A DNA stretch of 64,000 nucleotides. Source: Closterium sp. Naga37s-1. Its lineage: Eukaryota > Streptophyta > Zygnematophyceae > Desmidiales > Closteriaceae. A program made the translations under genes and the position numbers. This document shows positions 20,801 to 31,005 of the stretch, piece after piece (within the stretch, counting starts at the first letter, position 1; each line of letters starts with the position of its first letter). The stretch is from positions 511,501-575,500 of the forward strand of contig CANJKZ010000768.1 of NCBI GenBank assembly GCA_947471745.1, read 5' to 3'. Below the pieces are notes generated by a model, which was not told where the DNA came from, searched no databases, and saw nothing but the letters and a program-made list of their open reading frames with translations.

Positions 20801-23800
20801 GTTTGTGCGGATCCGCGTGCCAGGCCCGGCCAATCAGACTGAAGCGTGTTACTGCCTCGTGCGAGTCACAGGTGAGTGATACTGGGGAGGGAGTGTGTGT
20901 ATGCTTTTTTAGCACAGGGCACCAAGTGTAGGTCGGGGGACCCGGGGATCAGTGGTGGGGGTTGGAGAAGAAGGCAGTAGGCTTGAGGGGTTGCTGGCGG
21001 ATGGGGGTTTGACCGCAAGGTGCTGGGCACGTTTTTGCGGATTCGTGTGCCAGGGCCGGCCAATCAGACCGAGGCTTGTTATCGCCTCGTGAGGTTCACA
21101 TGTGAGTGATACCGGGGTTTGGGGTTTGGGGTTTGGGGTTTGGGGTTTGGGGGAGGCCCAGGGGCAAGGCACGAGGCTGGAGGGGCTGCTGGGGGATGAA
21201 GGGTTTGACCGCAAGGTGGTGGACACTGTTGCGTGGATTCGGGTGCCGGGTCCGGCGAATGATACAGAGGGTGTTACCGCCTTGTGCGGGTCACAGCACA
21301 GGTGAGAGACAGTGGGTGAGGGAGTATGCGTTTAGCGTGGGTGGGCCTCAGCATAGACTAGAGCGTCCTGAGATCTCGGGGTTTAGTGTGAGAAGAAATA
21401 GCAGCACCCAGCTGGACGCTCAGAAATAGCAGCACCCAGCTGGACGCTCAGAAATAGCAGCACCCAGCTGGACGCTCAGAAATCAGCTGGGGAGGGGTTG
21501 CTGCTCTCTCTGCTGGTTCGCACTTGCCAGACTGAAATGTACATTCGGCCTCACCGACCAACTGAGTGCTGTGCTGCTCGTCGTGAATCCCCTCTCCCTG
21601 CCCCTCTCCCTGCCCCTCTCCCTGCCCCTCTCCCTGCCCCTCTCCCTGCCCCTCTCCCTGCCCCTCTCCCTGCCCCTCTCCCTGCCCCTCTCCCTGCCCC
21701 TCTCCCTGCCCCTCTCCCTGCCCCTCTTCGTGTCCCATGAGTTAACCAAACATCAACCAACCACCAGGCTGCACGAGCCAGACGGACATGTATCCAGTGG
21801 GCAAGGGGCTGACCAACAGGGTGCTGCTCATCATGTCTTGTCTGTCTTGGTCTCTTGGTCTCCGCCTCTCTCCCCCCATCCAGGTTGCACGAGCCAGACT
21901 GACATGTACCCCGTGGGCAAGGGCCTCACCAACAGAATACTGCTTATTATGTATGAACCTGAAGACACATCATGCCCCCCCTACTCACATCCTTACATCC
22001 TTGGCTTTTCAGGTTGCACGAGCCAGACGGACATGTATCCAGTGGGCAAGGGGCTGACCAACAGGGTGCTTCTCGTCATATACCTCAAGACGCACCCCCC
22101 TCTCCCTGTCCTTCGTTGCTCACACCCCTCCATCTATCCTTTGCTCTGCAGGCTGCACGAGCCAGACTGACATGTACCCGGTGGGCAAGGGTCTCACCAA
22201 CAGGGTGCTGCTCATCATGAATCTCAAGACGCCAGAAGCCACGACTATCGACCTCGTCTCTAATTCTGACTTCACTGAGGTGAGCGTGAGTCGACTGAGT
22301 TACAGTATGAGTGAGTGAACGTGTGGGTCAGGGTGTGTGAACGTGTGAGCTACAAGCGCCTGACCAACAGGGTGCTGCTCATCATGAGCCTCAAGACGCC
22401 AGAGGCCACGACCATTGACCTCGTCTCTAACCTGACCTTACAGAGGTAAGAGAGAGTGTGTGTGAGGTACAGGGTGAGTGTGTGAGTGGGTGTGTGAGTG
22501 TGTGAATCACAAGCGCCTGACCAACAGGGTGCTGCTCATCATGACCCCTCAAGACGCCAGAGGCCACGACTATTGACCTGGTTTCCTTTCCAACTCCGTC
22601 TTCACTGAGGTGAGAGAGAGTGAGAGTGAGCGACTGTGCGTGGGTGGGTGGTATCAGTCGGTCAGGAATGTGTGTGGGGGACAGTACTGATACCACCCAC
22701 GCACAGTCGCTCAGTATCAGTCGGTCACTTCAGGTCTGTACTGAACTGAAGTGAGTGAGGTCTCATGGAGTCTCTCCTTCACTCGTTGCTACACAGTACG
22801 TGCCGTCTAATTCCGTGCCTATCCGCCTCCGCCCTTTCCCAACGCAGGAGGAATGTCAGAAGCTGCGGCAGTACATGAAGTGGGGGCTAGTTGATCGACT
22901 CACTGTGGTACGTGTGTGCTGCCATGCGATGCCTTTGAACCGACCATTACCAAATGCCCACACGCTGTGCCGTGCCTATGACAGTAGCACGGTGGTTGGT
23001 ATGTGGTTTGGAGTGTCAGAAGCTGCGGCAGTACATGAAGTGGGGGCTAGTTGATCGACTCACTGTGGTATGTTCTCCCCTGCTCTGCTGCATGCTTCCA
23101 AATGTGCCATGCCATGCCATGCCATGCCATGCCAATACTGTGATCCACATGCACAAGATTCATGGCTGCTCTCCCCACTTCCTCTCCTCTTTCCATCCTT
23201 AGAGCTCGAAGTGATTCCGCTGTGCTGCCTCCAAAGCGCACTCATGCCCTCGTCTCTCTCCCTCCCCGAGCGAGCTCAGAATCAGGTTGATGTTATGTAA
23301 TGTGACATGTCATGCCAGTCATCCCCTCAAAGTGAATTGGCCGTGCTGCCTTCAATGCACACTCATGCCCTCGTCCCTCTCCCATCTCCCCTCTCCCCTC
23401 GTCTGTCTGCCCACGTGCCTTGCCTCTTTTTCCCCTGTAACAGGACGAGGTGGCAGCCAAGGAGAACGAGTTGCATGGGCTCAAAGTGAATCGGCTGTGC
23501 TGCCTTCGAAGCACACTCATGCCCTCGCCCCTCACCCTTCGTTCCTCTCCCCTCCTCCCGCTCGCCTTGCCCCTCTCCCCACTCTCTCCTGTCAGGACGA
23601 GGTGGCAGCCAAGGAGAACGAGCTGCATGGGCTCAAAGTGAATCGGCTGTGCTGCCTTGGAAGAAATCCCATGCGCTCTTCCCTCTCCCCTCGCCCCTCT
23701 CGCTCTCCCCACTCCCTCCTGTCAGGACGAGGTGGCAGCCAAGGAGAACGAGTTGCACGAGCGCAAAGTGAATCGGTCTGTGCTGATGTGCATCTCTCTC

Positions 23801-26800
23801 CCCCTCTGTCCCTTCTCTCTCGCCCTCCCTTCTCTCCTATGTATCAGGACGAGGTGGCAGCCAAGGAGAACGAGCTGCATGAGCTCAAAGTCAACGATGT
23901 GAGTGCCGCGTGGAGTTGAGCAGTGGGGTGCGGTGCGGTGTGGAGTGGTGTGGTGTGGTGTGGTGTGGTGTGGAGTGGTGTGGTGTGCACTTTCCCGTTG
24001 GAACATTACTAGTTTCCAGTCATTGATTTATAAAGATGGCATCATGAGTCATGAGAAAACGATGAGCCAGACAGTGTAACCGCCCTCCCCTTCCCTTCTC
24101 TCCCCTCCCTTCTGAGTCGACTCAAAAGGTGACTTTTGAGTCGACTCATGAGTCATGAGAAAACGATGAGCCAGACAGTGTAACCGCCCTCCCCTTCCCT
24201 TCTCTCCCCTCCCTTTGCTTCCCCTCTCCTCCCTTCTTCCCGACCCCTCCTGCCTTCCCTCTCTTCCTGATCCCTTAGCTCCTGCCAGTGGCTGGAGGCA
24301 GAGCGAGTGAAGCTGACCAATCTGAGGGACAGGGCGAGCGAGCAAATCTCACTCACACCTTCCCCACTCCCCTGCTCCTCTTTGCTTTCTCTCTTACTGC
24401 TGCCTCCCCCTCCCCTTCCACTCCGCCAGTGGTTGGAGGCAGAGCGAGTCAAGCTGACGAATCTGAGGGACAAAGCTAGCAAGCAAGCGTCACACTTAAA
24501 CCCGTCCCCTCTCCCCTGCTTCTCTCTTACTGCTGCTTCAACCTCCTCTCTCCCTTCTCTCCCCCCCCCCCCCCCCCCCCCTCAACCCCCCCCTTCCCAC
24601 TCTGCCAGTGGTTGGAGGCAGAGCGAGTCAAGCTGACCAATCTGAGGGACAGGGCCAGCGAGCGAGGATCTAAGAAAGAATATCCTTTTACAGCGACACT
24701 ACTCTCCTCCCTTCCTCCTTACCTCACCCCGTGCCTGATTCCACCCTGATTATGTTCTGCGCGTGCTTTTCTGCCCATGCTTTTTCCTAGCTCATGTTTA
24801 TTTGGCCCACTCTTCAAGCTCTCATCAGTCACTTTCCCTCCTCAGCGTCGGATCATACCTCCCTCCCTCCTCACCCTCTCCTCGTTCTCCCTCCGCCATC
24901 TCCTTGCCAGCTATATAGAGTCTGTATCACTAAGTTTTCCCTGTCATTTTTTCTAATGTTGTTATTCCCTATCAACTCGATCTCAGTGTATCCAAGCGTT
25001 CCTTAACCAGCCGGTTTCCTTCTTCCCATCCCCCATGCTCCTCCTCCATTCCTTTTCCCTCCTTCCCCCCATTCTCATCCATCCTCCTCCTCGTCCTCCC
25101 TCTCCTCCCCCATACTTTTCCTCAAATCACCAAATCCGGAACTCCTGTGCTGAATCAATAAATCCCGTTCAACCGCTTTCAACCGTTCTGGTCGCCACGC
25201 AATGGGAGTGTGTGCAAGCGCTCAAGGAGCTGGACAAGCCGGCATTCAAAGCCAAGAAGATGGCGGAGTACCCAACCATTGAGGCTGATCCTGACCTCAT
25301 GAACCTGTCTACTGGCGACTCTGATGATGAGGGCGAGAAGAACAAGCAGCAGACAGGTGAGGGCCAGCGGTGTAAGGGAGGGAGGGAGAGCGGGGAGAGC
25401 GAGGGGAGGTAGGGAGAGGGGAGGGAGGGAGAGTGGGGAGAGAGAGGGGAGGGAGGCAGGGAGGGAGGGAGGCTGGGAGGGAGGGAGTGTGTACAGTGCA
25501 AGCGCTCAAGGAGCTGGACAAGGCGGCATTCGAAGCCGCTGATTACCCAACCATTGAGGCGGACGCTGACCTCATGAACCTCTCTACTGGTGATTCCGAT
25601 GATGAGGGCGAGAAGAAGAAACAGACAGGTAAGGGCCAAGGGAGGGTGGCAGGTAGGAAGGCAGGGAGGGTGTGCAAGCGCTCAAGGAGTTGGACAAGCC
25701 GGCGTTCAAAGCCAAGAAGATGATGGAGTATCCAATCATTGAGGCGGACCCTGACCTCTTGAACCTGTCTACTGGCGATTCTGATGATGAGGGCGAGAAG
25801 AACAAGCAGACAGGTGAGAGGGACAGGCAGGGAGGGAGGAAAAGAAGAGGCGGCACAGGAGGCGGACCCTGACTTGCTGCTCCGTTCCACAATGAGGGCG
25901 ACAAGTCGATTTCTGAGTCGACTCATAAACCGACTTCCCACGGGTGACTTCGATGGTGAGGTGAGGGCGAGAAGTCGATTTTTGAGTCGACTAAATAAAA
26001 ATGAGTCGACTCAAAAGTCGACTTTCCATGGGTGACTTCGATGGTGAGGTGAGGGCGAGAAGAGTTTTAAGACGTCCCAAACATTTCTTCAAACACGTGA
26101 CTTTCCATGGGTGACTTCGATGGTGAGGTGAGGGCGAGAAGAGTTTTGAGACGTCCCAAACATTTCTTCAAACACGTGACTTTCCATGGGTGACTTCGAT
26201 GGTGAGGTGAGGGCGAGAAGAACAAGACAGGTGAGGGCCAAGGCCCAAGGGATTGAGGGAGGGAGGGGAAGTGGAGGGAGGGGAGGTATGGGAGGGAAGG
26301 CTGGATTGGAGTTTGTTTTTCACCAGTTCACGCACAACACACATCCCTTTCTCACCTATGCAATCTCGCATAGTTTCACCTTCCCCCTTCTCCCTTCCCC
26401 CTTCCCCGTTCCCCGTTCCCCGTTGCCCCGTTCCCCGTCCCCCCTTCTCCCTTCCCGTTCCCCCTTTTCTTCTTCGTCTTCACCTTTCCCCCTCCCGCTT
26501 CCCCCACACAACGTACTATGCTTTCTCACATATGCAGTCTCGCTTTCTTCCCATTCCCCCCCTTCCCCTCTCCTTCCCCTTTCCTCTTCCGCTTCCGCGT
26601 TCCCCCTTCCCCCTATCCTCCAGACCCCTGGAGTTCGGTCGTCCCCCATTCACGTCCCAGGGGGGGGAGAGGAGCAGGAGAGTTCGGGGGAAGGGGGAGA
26701 GGAGGAGGGGAGATGGGCGGGAGAGGGAGAGGGGATGGTTGGGGGAGCGGGGGAGGGGCAGGAGGAGAGAGGGGGGAGAGAGGGGAAGAGAAGAGAGAGG

Positions 26801-28779
26801 AGGATAGTGCAATTCCCATGTCTAGATCCCTATCTGGTTCTCGTTCTGAGGAGGAGGAGAGGGGGAGAGGAGGGTGGGGATATGAGGGGGAACGGGGAGG
26901 GTGGAAGGGGAGTGACAGGGGAGGGGATGGGGGAAGGTCGGACAGGGAAGGGGGGTGGAGGGGGAGGGGGAGGGGGAGGGGAAGGTTTGGGGAAGGGAGT
27001 GGGGATCGAGGACGTGGGAGGTGGGAGGAGGAGGATAGGAGGGAGGGAAGGAGGGAGGAGAAAGGAGGGTGGGGACGAGAGGAGGACAGGGAGGGAGATA
27101 AGGAAGGGAGAGGCGGAAGGGGTTGGGAAAGAGAGAAGGAAGAAGGGAGCAGAGGTTGGGGGCGGGATAGGGAGCGAGGTGAGAGGAGAGAGGGACGGGA
27201 GAGAGACGGATGGGGGAGAGATGAGAGGGAGAGAGAGGGCAGGAGTGAGGGCAGGAGCGGCGATAGGGGGTGGAGGAGGGAGGGTAGTGGGGGGAGCAGG
27301 GAGCGAGGGGAGGAGAGAGACAGCCGGAGGGAGGAGAGGGATGGCTGGAAGGGAGAGGCAGGGATGAGTAGTGGTAACCAGCAAGAGGCCAGCCTTCCCA
27401 ACTGGCAGCAGAACCCCCAGCCACAGCAGCAGCAACAGCCAAGCTTCCAGCAGCCGCAGCTGCAACAGCAGCAGCTGCAGCAGCTTCAGCTGCAGCAGCA
27501 GCAAGCAGAGTTGGAATCCGCGTGGCGAGCAGAGCTCTCTCGGCTGGAGCAGCAGCAGCTGTGGCACTACCGCGACCCCCAGGGCGACCTGCAGGGGCCC
27601 TTCTCCCTCGCGCGCCTGCGCGGCTGGCTGCCCCTCAACGTCTTCCCCCCCGACCTGCGCGTGTGGTGCGTGGGGGAGGGGCCGGAGAGCGGAGTGCTGC
27701 TGTCAGAGGTGGCTGAAGGGAAGGTGGACCCGTTTGGGAGGGAGAAGCAGCAGTTTTGGGCTGCTGCCGCTGGTGGTGCTGGTGGTGCTGGTGGTGCTGG
27801 TGTTGGTGTGTCTGGTGGTGGTATGGGTGGTGCTTTTGGTGCTGGTGGCACTGGTGGAACGGGGTTGGCAGCGGCAGGAATCGGACCAGCAGCAGGGGCA
27901 GTTGGGGTAGCAGGGGCAGCAGCAGGCACAGCAGCTTTCAGTGTGCCAAGCGGTGGGGTGGGGGGTCCTGTCGCACCCCAATTTTCCCAAATTCCCGAGG
28001 TTTCTCACTCCCCACACGTTCCTCATGCCCCCAATGCTCCTCAGCCGTACGGTGGCATGGGGCAGCAAGGCACACCCGTTGGCCCTGGGGTTACTGCTGC
28101 TGGTGGGGCAGTAGGAGCGGCAGGAATGGGGGGGCCAGGAGGTGAGGGGTCAGGGTGGCAAAGCAGGGGTGGTGGCAGCAGTGGGTGGGGGGAAGGGTGG
28201 AGTGGGGGAAATAGGCAGGGCTGGGAAGGAGGGGAACAGGGTGCTTCTGGGGTAGGTGGTTTTGGAGCGGGTGCTTCTGGGGTAAATTCCCCTGGGGTAG
28301 GTGGTACTGGGGTGGGTGGTACTGGTACTGGAGGATGGGGGGGAGAGAGTGGGGATGGAGGGTGGCTAAGTCGAAGGGGTGGAGAGGGACAGGGGAGAGG
28401 GAATGAGGATGGGGGCTGGCAGAGTAGGGGTGGGGGTGAGGGAGGGGGGAGAGGGAGTGATGGCGGGGGTTGGCAGAGTAGGGGCGGAGGAGAGGGACGG
28501 GGGAGAGGGAGTGAGGATGGGGGTTGGCAAAGCCGCGGGGGAGGGGAGGGACGGGGGAGAGGGAGTGACGATGGGTGGAGGGATGGTGGTGGGAGGAGGG
28601 AGATTTCGTTTCGAGGGCCGGGAGGGGGGAGAGAGCGAGGAGGTGATGAGTGGAGTGGTGGTGGTAGTGGAAGGTTAGGGGGTAGTGGAAGCGGAGGTGG
28701 GGAGGGTGATCGTTTTGCGTGTAGGTTCTTTGCCAGAGGGTTTTGTCGGAACGGACCTAGCTGTCGCTTCAAGCATTAA
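17840..28779 (+). CDS. SWIB-Plus3-GYF-CCCH nuclear protein (NERD/ZFN19-44-like)
   Basis: Eight exons join in frame: 17840-18649, 19344-20493, 22152-22279, 22797-22907, 23848-23898, 24609-24679, 25199-25356, 26624-28779 (4635 nt, 1544 codons, TAA). Order: a Glu/Gly-rich acidic N-terminus; a SWIB/MDM2 domain split between exons 1 and 2 ([20 protein letters not shown], then [15 protein letters not shown]); RGRGR-rich linker with an AT-hook-like KRKRGRPPK; a Plus3 domain ([33 protein letters not shown], then [19 protein letters not shown] and [20 protein letters not shown]); the [20 protein letters not shown] coiled segment; a long R/G-rich linker; a GYF domain ([20 protein letters not shown]); Gly-rich repeats; and a C-terminal CCCH finger ([19 protein letters not shown]). 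Plant relatives act in RNA-directed DNA methylation and chromatin. Unlike them, no PHD finger is visible at the N-terminus. Every intron except the last carries decayed exon copies or low-complexity sequence. Confidence 0.88.
18730..18932 (+). repeat. Two copies of the SWIB part of exon 1
   Basis: 18730-18810 encodes [20 protein letters not shown] and IQANGLQ with a perfect CTGCAG/GTGAGC donor. 18848-18932 encodes [19 protein letters not shown] and then degrades through a TACATAATACATTC slip. Both lie in intron 1, downstream of the real exon end at 18649. Confidence 0.85.
20545..21300 (+). repeat. Four tandem copies of the Plus3 exon end
   Basis: After exon 2 ends at 20493, the block encoding [20 protein letters not shown] to YRLVRVTG recurs at 20562-20693, 20751-20872, 20982-21102 and 21177-21300. 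Each is followed by a GTGAGTGATA-type donor and GGGGTTT-rich intron. Protein-level conservation is high in the first two and frames break in the last two. Confidence 0.88.
21395..21482. repeat. 28-bp tandem repeat (AGAAATAGCAGCACCCAGCTGGACGCTC)
   Basis: Three copies head to tail in intron 2 of the SWIB-Plus3 gene. No coding meaning seen. Confidence 0.85.
21588..21727. repeat. 12-bp minisatellite (CCCCTCTCCCTG)
   Basis: Eleven perfect head-to-tail copies in intron 2. Being a multiple of three, it yields long artefactual LSLP and GEGQ ORFs on both strands. Confidence 0.95.
21769..22110 (+). repeat. Three 5'-side copies of exon 3 ([14 protein letters not shown])
   Basis: Copies start at about 21769, 21883 and 22012, each with a CAG acceptor and GCTGCACGAGCCAGAC or GTTGCACGAGCCAGAC. 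They encode [20 protein letters not shown] but lack the second half and a donor. The complete exon is the fourth one, 22152-22279. Confidence 0.88.
22350..22615 (+). repeat. Two 3'-side copies of the end of exon 3
   Basis: 22352-22446 and 22508-22612 repeat the segment encoding [10 protein letters not shown](S/N)[13 protein letters not shown], with small frame-breaking changes. They lie downstream of the complete exon. Each is followed by TGAG(A/C)G(T/A)GAG-rich intron. Confidence 0.85.
22628..22713. repeat. Inverted repeat in intron 3 of the SWIB-Plus3 gene
   Basis: The arm at 22628-22657 is matched by the reverse-complement arm at 22688-22713 (26 paired bases, with a 4-bp bulge GTGG in the left arm) around a 30-bp loop. 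TATCAGTCGGTCA is also directly repeated beside the arms. Confidence 0.85.
23009..23068 (+). repeat. Copy of the 3' half of exon 4
   Basis: Encodes [16 protein letters not shown] exactly as at 22848-22907, with a TGTCAG acceptor-like start and a GTG/GTATGT donor. It is splice-competent on paper. Confidence 0.85.
23200..23775 (+). repeat. Five copies of exon 5 (51 nt) and flank, 5' of the complete copy
   Basis: GACGAGGTGGCAGCCAAGGA and the following GAACGAG(T/C)TGCA occur at about 23443, 23595 and 23725 before the working copy at 23848-23898. Remnants of the downstream flank (CTGTGCTGCCTTC...CTCATGCCCTCG) are at about 23203-23260 and 23325-23370. The earlier copies end AAAGTGAATCGG and lack the GT donor. 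Only the last reads AACGAT/GTGAGT. Confidence 0.88.
24045..24215. repeat. Tandem duplication (about 65 bp) with paired palindromes at the junction
   Basis: GAGTCATGAGAAAACGATGA and the following 45 bp occur at about 24045-24110 and 24150-24213. Between them are two palindromes (24113-24127 and 24134-24148), both with the GAGTCGACTC core. Confidence 0.88.
24289..24480 (+). repeat. Two copies of exon 6 ([14 protein letters not shown])
   Basis: Copies at about 24289-24350 and 24429-24482 encode [14 protein letters not shown](R/K)AS(E/K). The third copy, 24609-24679, is the one that keeps ERGSKK and the U12-like donor. Confidence 0.88.
24680..25198 (+). other. Probable U12-type AT-AC intron
   Basis: The intron begins ATATCCTTT, the exact U12 donor consensus with AT termini, and would end GTCGCCAC. 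Removing it joins GA to GCAATGGGAG and keeps frame: [15 protein letters not shown], as in plant relatives (KE-LRECVEKLQ). No GT donor follows exon 6 at a usable position. The branch site is uncertain: a perfect TTCCTTAAC lies at 24998-25006 but is distant, while CTTTCAAC near 25176-25183 is at the right distance but weak. Confidence 0.6.
25497..25815 (+). repeat. Two copies of exon 7, one splice-competent and in frame
   Basis: 25497-25628 (132 nt) encodes [34 protein letters not shown] and GEKKKQTG. It has a TACAG acceptor, a GTAAGG donor and the same phase as the end of exon 7, so inclusion would add 44 residues without a shift. A third copy (about 25674-25815) also ends in a GTGAGA donor. 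Confidence 0.85.
25900..26240. repeat. Tandem array of exon 7 donor-side copies separated by palindromes
   Basis: GGTGACTTCGATGGTGAGGT and the following GAGGGCGAGAAG occur four times (about 25944, 26030, 26112, 26194). The spacers contain palindromes at 25914-25925, 25980-25993, 26002-26016, 26065-26082 and 26144-26161 with TCGA or ACGT cores. Confidence 0.88.
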
Positions 28780-29400
28780 GGACACTTGACATGACTTTGG
28801 AATGTTGGTTCGTTACTGCTGACTAGTAACCAAGGATTTTGAGATTGTGGGTGGTGGTTGGCTTGTTACATTGTGCAGTTTCCTTAGCTCTGTACAATAA
28901 TAGGGCGATCGCGATGGTAGTGAGTCCATCCATATGCGAGTGTTTTCTGTTTTGTACTTGTGGAGGAGCTGCCGTACATTGATACTGTACAGTATAATAC
29001 AAGCCAACCAACCAGGGCACTAACCAAAACCATGTGACGTCACCTACCATTGGTAGGTAGAAAATAGTTAGCTCCTCTGGCGTTTACCTCATTTCTTATC
29101 ACTTCCCCTACCAATTGGCTAGCTTACCTCCTGAGGTGCTACATTTGAGGCTGTTCTGCAAAACGGCAGGCAGAGCGCCCACTAGTAGACCGATGGTTTA
29201 CATTGGGTGCCGAACGGCTGTCGTGACAAGCTGAAGCGGCTGCATTTCGGATCCGTACTACGGATTGGTCCGTGTACGCGCCGGTACCTTCATGGTATCG
29301 TTCTAGCGGTTTATATGAAGTGTTTCGTTTAGGCCATTGGAAGCTTACCCCTTTGTAAGGGAAGAAGGTAGCACAGTGTTCAGACAAGAAGGTAGCAGGC
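28780..29400. other. Intergenic region and 3' UTR
   Basis: No gene recognised between the SWIB-Plus3 stop and the next ATG at 29401. TTGGTAGGTAGAAAAT and a short inverted CCAATTGG-like site near 29050-29120 are the only features noticed. Confidence 0.5.
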
Positions 29401-29655
29401 ATGGCGCCGACGTCGCGACATGGAGGAGGCAGTCCACGTGGCGGCACGGAGAGCGTCGCACATGCGTTTCGCGAATGCGTGGACGACCCCGTGCGAGGCG
29501 TGCGACGGCTGGCGACGAGCCACGCGGCGATGCAGGTGCAGCGCTGGGCGATGCTTTCGTACGAGACGGCGAAGAACAATGTCGGGGCCGTCTGGCGCAA
29601 GTACCAAAGCGGGGAGCTCTTTAGCGCGCACACATTCGAGTCCGTGAAAGTGTAA
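29401..29655 (+). CDS. Small protein or first exon of the PC-esterase gene
   Basis: ATG-initiated 84-codon frame rich in Arg and Ala with QRWAMLSYETAKNNVGAVWR, ending at TAA. A possible GT donor (GTGAAA/GTGTAAG) at 29650 would leave an 83-codon exon ending in phase 0. That is the phase in which the PC-esterase exon at 31858 begins, so it may be that gene's exon 1. No domain recognised and no signal peptide. Confidence 0.35.
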   Translation: MAPTSRHGGGSPRGGTESVAHAFRECVDDPVRGVRRLATSHAAMQVQRWAMLSYETAKNNVGAVWRKYQSGELFSAHTFESVKV

Positions 29656-30587
29656 GGGAAAAAAAGAGTTAGATTATCCCACGCATGCGAATGCGAATGC
29701 GATATCGAATGTGATTGCGAATGCGAGTGCGCTTCAATCGAAGGTAAGAGGATTTTTTCTGTATTTTTGGAGAATAAACAATTTGCATGTGCTCCTGAGG
29801 CGCCTGAAAAGCTGCTTGCATGCACATGCTATGTGGGACTGGGAGTATACACTTGCACAAGGGGTCCTCACACACGCGTGAATGCGAATGCGAATGCGAG
29901 TACGCGCGAACAGATCTCGCATGCTCGCACATCCACACACCATAGGACGTGCTTCCAGGCGCCCACTTTAACCCTAATCCCTGAACCCTCTCCTTTGCTC
30001 CCTCCGTTGCCCCTCCGTTGCCCCTCCAATGCACTCATTTGGGTTGCGAGGGGTTCAATCATGTCACTCCCTCATCCCCACCAACCTCTCTCAACCCACC
30101 GCAACCTCTCATTCTTGCCCTGTCTTCTTTTCAACCCCCCCATCGGGCCACCCCGTACCCTCCGCATCAGGTACTCCCTTGACTTATTCGCCAGAGCACA
30201 CGTGCCTGCGGGCAGGGCAGGGCACGCCTCTTCTGCATGCTTTGCTGTTGTCTCATCACGCCCTTCCCTCCCCGCATTTCCCCCTCCCCCTTCCCCCCTT
30301 CCCTCCCGCATTTCCCCCTCCCTCTTCCCCCCTTCCCTCCCGCATTTCCCCCTCCCTCTTCCCCCCTTCCCTCCCGCATTTCCCCCTCCATCTTCCCCCC
30401 TTCCCTCCCGCATTTCCCCCTCCCTCTCCCCCTCTCTCCCCTCCCCCCGCCCACCTCCTTCCTTTACCACCCTTTTTCCGCTTGAGATAGTCCATTGACC
30501 TTCTCGCCAGGGCACATGTGCACGCGGGCAGGGCAGGTCACATCTTCTCTTTGTGCATTCCCTCTTGCGCCCCCCGCTGCCACCATC

Positions 30588-30935
30588 CGCACCCCTGCCT
30601 TCCTCATGTGCCACCCACCATCCGCACCCCTGCCTTCCTCATGTGCCACCCACCCTCCGCACCCCTGCCTTCCTCATGTGCCACCCACCATCCGCACCCC
30701 TGCCTTCCTCATGTGCCACCCACCATCCGCACCCCTGCCTTCCTCATGTGCCACCCACCATCCGCACCCCTGCCTTCCTCATGTGCCACCCACCCTCCGC
30801 ACCCCTGCCTTCCTCATGTGCCACCCACCATCCACACCCCTGCCTTCCTCATTTGCCACCCACCATCCGCACCCCTGCCTTCCTCATGTGCCACCCACCC
30901 TCCGCACCCCTGCCTTCCTCATTTCCAATCCCCCC
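30588..30935. repeat. 35-bp minisatellite in the PC-esterase upstream region
   Basis: About ten copies of CCACCCACCATCCGCACCCC plus TGCCTTCCTCATGTG, with only CCAT/CCCT and ATGTG/ATTTG variants. No coding meaning. Confidence 0.95.
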
Positions 30936-31005
30936 TCCGTCACCACACCACCTCATTGCCCCCCTCCTCACCACATACGCCCACGACCTTCTCGCCAGGG
31001 CACAC

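Noticed and set aside
21113..21150. Telomere-like TTTGGGG repeat
   Set aside because: Short, intronic and not the TTTAGGG/TTTTAGGG type of green plants. More likely simple-sequence slippage.
21448..21760. ORFs of GEGQ, PLSL or APLP repeats
   Set aside because: Artefacts of the 12-bp minisatellite in an intron.
26613..28772. Long Pro/Ser/Leu-rich minus-strand ORFs
   Set aside because: Antisense shadows of the Arg/Gly-rich coding exon of the SWIB-Plus3 gene.
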